A DNA stretch of 64,000 bases from Dallia pectoralis (Eukaryota; Chordata; Actinopteri; Esociformes; Umbridae): positions 6,669,192-6,733,191 of the forward strand of contig CM055744.1 of the NCBI GenBank assembly GCA_029465975.1. The letters are read 5' to 3'. Both the position numbers and the translations under genes were made by a program. Below the pieces are notes generated by a model. It saw only the letters and a program-made list of their open reading frames with translations. It was not told the origin of the DNA and made no database searches. Shown here in pieces: positions 61,235 through 64,000 of this stretch; the stretch's first letter is position 1; every line of letters begins with the position of its first letter.

Positions 61235-61458
61235 CATGTCGTGCTCCAGGTATGTGCTTGTCTTTCCGTGTACAGAAGAAAGTTCCCATCAACCTGAAAC
61301 GCGTTCATATACTGGATCCTGGACCGGACAACCAGACATCAACAAACGCGTGTAATATTGTAAAAGAAACCAGGAAGAGCAAGACCGCCTGCCTGGTGTG
61401 GCGCCTGGAAATCAGAGTTTTCCGATATCCGGAGGCGCGGCATACTTTACCATTTCAG
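61235..61458 (+). other. Candidate 5' UTR exon of mst1r
   Basis: A CpG-bearing, less AT-rich stretch ends at ccatttcag followed by gtaact (donor after 61458). A strong acceptor (ccttctttctcccatag, ending 62504) precedes the Sema exon, so splicing 61458 to 62505 would place the ATG at 62599 in exon 2. The 131-residue open frame here matches nothing I know. RNA evidence would decide. Confidence 0.35.
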
Positions 61459-62598
61459 GTAACTAGTCGAAGTGCTTTGGTTGTTTTTCTTTTCAGATAC
61501 AGACATATGCTGAATGATTTCCTTTCGATGATTTGTGTGTCATTTTTTTTCATAATCTTGTGTATAAATATAGGCCTGGGTACTAGGCGAGTGTGTCTAC
61601 ATAATCAGTATTTAATGGTCACTATCCGTATGGGAGAGATTTGTTGAGCAAACAGAGCTGACTGAAGGGTTGGAGGTGTTCTCTACCTGCTTGAGGTAAA
61701 AGGTGACCCACATCAAGGTTTATTTAAAATGCAGGTGTCAGGGGTCTGAGTTATTCCTGAATACACCTGAGACATAATATAGAATACGTTCATTTGTCAT
61801 TTAATATTATTATACATACTATATTATTTGGCACGGTTTATTATTTGACACTGCATTTTAAACTGTTCAAATGTATTTCACATGTAATTGTCTGCTGTAT
61901 AGAGGTTCCTTGGTTGTGTGTACAGCTGCGTGTTTGGTCTTGTCGGACGTCAGTTCTCGACACTTGTGTGACGTGTTTTCAGTGACGTTTCTTTTGCGTG
62001 CAACCCTAATAACTCAGCCTGGACTGCTGTTCAAACATTATATCTACCAAAGCAATTTGTTTGGATAAAGATGAAATCATGCTTATCATGTGAGTACATA
62101 ATAACACTATCGGGTGTGTTTTATGGTGCATAGGGAGCAAAGGAAATAAAACAGGCTTCTAAAAGAAATCCTATGGCTCTTTGAGGAGAAAGTAGTCCCT
62201 CAGTTTAACCCCAGATACCTGGACCCAAAGATGCCACGTTAATGTGACATTGAGTATGGTTGCAGCAGGACACAGGCGAAAGACGTGGTGGACAATAAAC
62301 TTGAATCAACTGACTTCATAACAAACTCACTCATCTCACAAGATGAATAAAATAGTTGTATTTACCACAGGCACTTTATCGGGTGTTTTAAGACAATGTC
62401 ACATATATAACACTTAGTTAACAAGCTGACTATAACCTCTTTACTTCTCAGTTGTAAATAGATTAGAGAATGATTAGAAATCCCAACCCTTCTTTCTCCC
62501 ATAGACCTCCTGCTTGCTTCAGAATGTCCTGGAAAAGAGAAGTCTTGGTCGCCCGTGGCTGTAGGTAACAGGAAGTTACGTTGCCCCGTGGAGTGGAG

Positions 62599-63804
62599 AT
62601 GGTCCCCTGGGCCGCCATTCTGGTGACATGTATATGGGTACAGACCCAAAAAGCATCAGGACTAGACGCATGTCCCAGGACCCCTCGTAACCTTGTGGAT
62701 TTTACCATTAATTACACAATAGCCCACTTTCAGACGGCCAAGCCCATCCAGAACATAGTGGTAAACTCGGACGACCAGGAAATCTACGTGGCCTCACAGA
62801 ATGTGATCGAGGCGGTCAGCAAAGAGCTCAGTAAGTTATGGGAATTGAGGACGGGCCCGGTGGGCAGCCCGGACTGTCAGACATGTAACTTGTGTGACAT
62901 CGGGAACGACCCTGGGAACCCGCTGGACACGGATAACGAGGTCCTGCTCTTGGACCCATCATTATATACCAACCCTTACTTGTATTCCTGTGGGAGCTCC
63001 AAGCATGGGGTTTGTTTCGCACATGAACTTGCTTTAAACGGCGCCCCAACTAAGACTCAATGTCTGTTCAGGAAGAGTGCTAACTCACCGTCCCACTGTC
63101 CTGAATGCCTGGCCAGTCCCCTGGGCACTGAGGCGCTCATAGTGGAGGAGGGTCACACGGCCTATTTCTTTGTGGCCGCTACACTCAATGAGACCGTGGC
63201 ACAGAAGTACGGCATGCAGTCCATATCTGCTCACAGGCCCCTGGCAACCATGGAAGGCTTTGAATTGACCACGCAAGGTCTGACCGTGCTCCCTGAACAT
63301 CAGAACTCCTACCGGATCGACTACATCTACAGTTTCTCCTCGGGGCCCTATGTCTACTTCCTGTCCGTCCAGAGAGAGGACCTCTCGGCCTCTGCGGCAT
63401 ATCAGACGCGACTCGGCCGTTTGCCCGCGCATGACATCGAGATGGGAATGTACCGCGAGATCGTGCTGGAGTGTCGTTTCAAACTCAAGCGCCGGCGCCG
63501 GAGCAAGGGCAGCTCGTTCCAGGATGTTGTGTATAACGGACTGCAGGCGGCCCATTTCAGCACGGCCGGGAAGGAGCTGGCGATAGAGCTGGGCGTGGAG
63601 GCGAACGCGAGCATCCTCTACGGGGTGTTCGCGGTGACGGATAAATTCGGGAGACCAACCAGTAATTCAGCCATGTGCGCCTTTTCCATAGGCTTGGTCA
63701 ACGAGGCCATTGATAACGGAGTGGAGGACTGCTGCAGGTTGAGCACAGAGCAGCTGTCCAGGGGACTCGGACACTACCAGAAATATGAGAGCTGCCCACA
63801 TGAG
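62599..63804 (+). CDS. mst1r: Macrophage-stimulating protein receptor (RON), Sema-domain exon, partial
   Basis: MST1R is a MET-family receptor tyrosine kinase for macrophage-stimulating protein. This exon encodes 402 residues ending in phase 0 at a CATGAG/gtaagt donor. The start chosen is the ATG at 62599 (context gtggagATGG), giving the signal peptide MVPWAAILVTCIWVQTQKAS; the upstream in-frame TTG is not a credible start. The Sema domain follows: ACPRTPRNLVDF, DCQTCNLC, LYSCGSSKHGVCF, CPECLASPLGTEALIVEEGH, AYFFVAATLNETV, SGPYVYFLSVQRED. KLKRRRRSKG (residues 295-304) is the furin alpha/beta cleavage site, with cutting after Arg301. The large first exon and CASPLGT-type motif fit RON better than MET. 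PSI, IPT, transmembrane and kinase exons lie to the right. Confidence 0.9.
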
Positions 63805-64000
63805 GTAAGTAACTGGGCTCTGCTGCTCTTCAGGTCCTCAACTGGCTGGTTGGTCAAGACCGGTTTGAGGACTTTATTGACGTTACATGATCGTAACTAC
63901 ATGATGTCATCGTATTGACATGCAGGCTGTTAGGTACGCTTCGATGATGATCGTTATTTAATCGTCTGATGTCGATGCCGATGTTCGGGTACCCTGGAAT
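63805..64000 (+). other. Start of mst1r intron
   Basis: Begins gtaagtaact. Nothing else recognised; reading through the donor reaches a stop near 63917. Confidence 0.7.

Noticed and set aside
61252..61647. 131-residue plus-strand frame as a gene
   Set aside because: No recognisable domain; it crosses a good splice donor at 61458 and is better explained as a 5' UTR exon plus intron.
62581..62598. In-frame TTG start for the MST1R exon
   Set aside because: A eukaryotic mRNA would use the ATG at 62599, which also gives a clean hydrophobic signal peptide.

Overview
This is vertebrate nuclear DNA, almost certainly from a ray-finned (teleost) fish. It has spliced genes with GT-AG introns, a fish-type C2H2 zinc-finger gene, many decayed Tc1-like transposons, LINE 3' ends, SINE-like pieces and long coherent minisatellites. 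I cannot name the species. No bacterial-type operon, CRISPR array or phage-like system is visible.

Layout. (1) 1137-34892, minus strand: a type-II ferlin (otoferlin / FER1L4 / FER1L6 group, most like FER1L4). I placed 40 coding exons whose phases agree at every junction. Together they give 5046 nt, or 1682 open codons, from the start codon to the left window edge; the C2F and membrane-anchor exons lie outside. Its introns hold Tc1 remnants, a LINE 3' end, a solo LTR with a 5-bp target duplication, and at least six minisatellites. Two arrays consist of tandem copies of an exon's own 3' end plus its splice donor. (2) 34893-38229: intergenic, repeat-derived. (3) 38230-41301, minus strand: a two-exon C2H2 zinc-finger gene (760 aa, nine fingers) with a degenerate repeat tract before the fingers. 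(4) 42097-53047, minus strand: two tandem copies of a multi-exon gene I do not recognise. The left copy (A) lacks the 5' exons and carries deletions and frameshifts. The right copy (B) keeps all the exons, but one exon has grown by 990 nt of a 30-bp repeat; it also has a stop inside the array and a later deletion. Nested DNA transposons separate the copies. (5) 53048-61200: repeat-rich intergenic DNA, including an IS630/Tc1-type transposase remnant whose low-complexity N-terminal coding region appears to have become a 1.3-kb 24-bp minisatellite. (6) 62599-63804, plus strand: the first coding exon of an MST1R (RON) receptor tyrosine kinase, encoding signal peptide and Sema domain, with a probable 5' UTR exon and GC box upstream; it continues off the right edge.

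The genes do not form a pathway. The recurring theme is tandem-repeat expansion seeded in very different substrates: transposon interiors, a coding exon, and exon/donor junctions.
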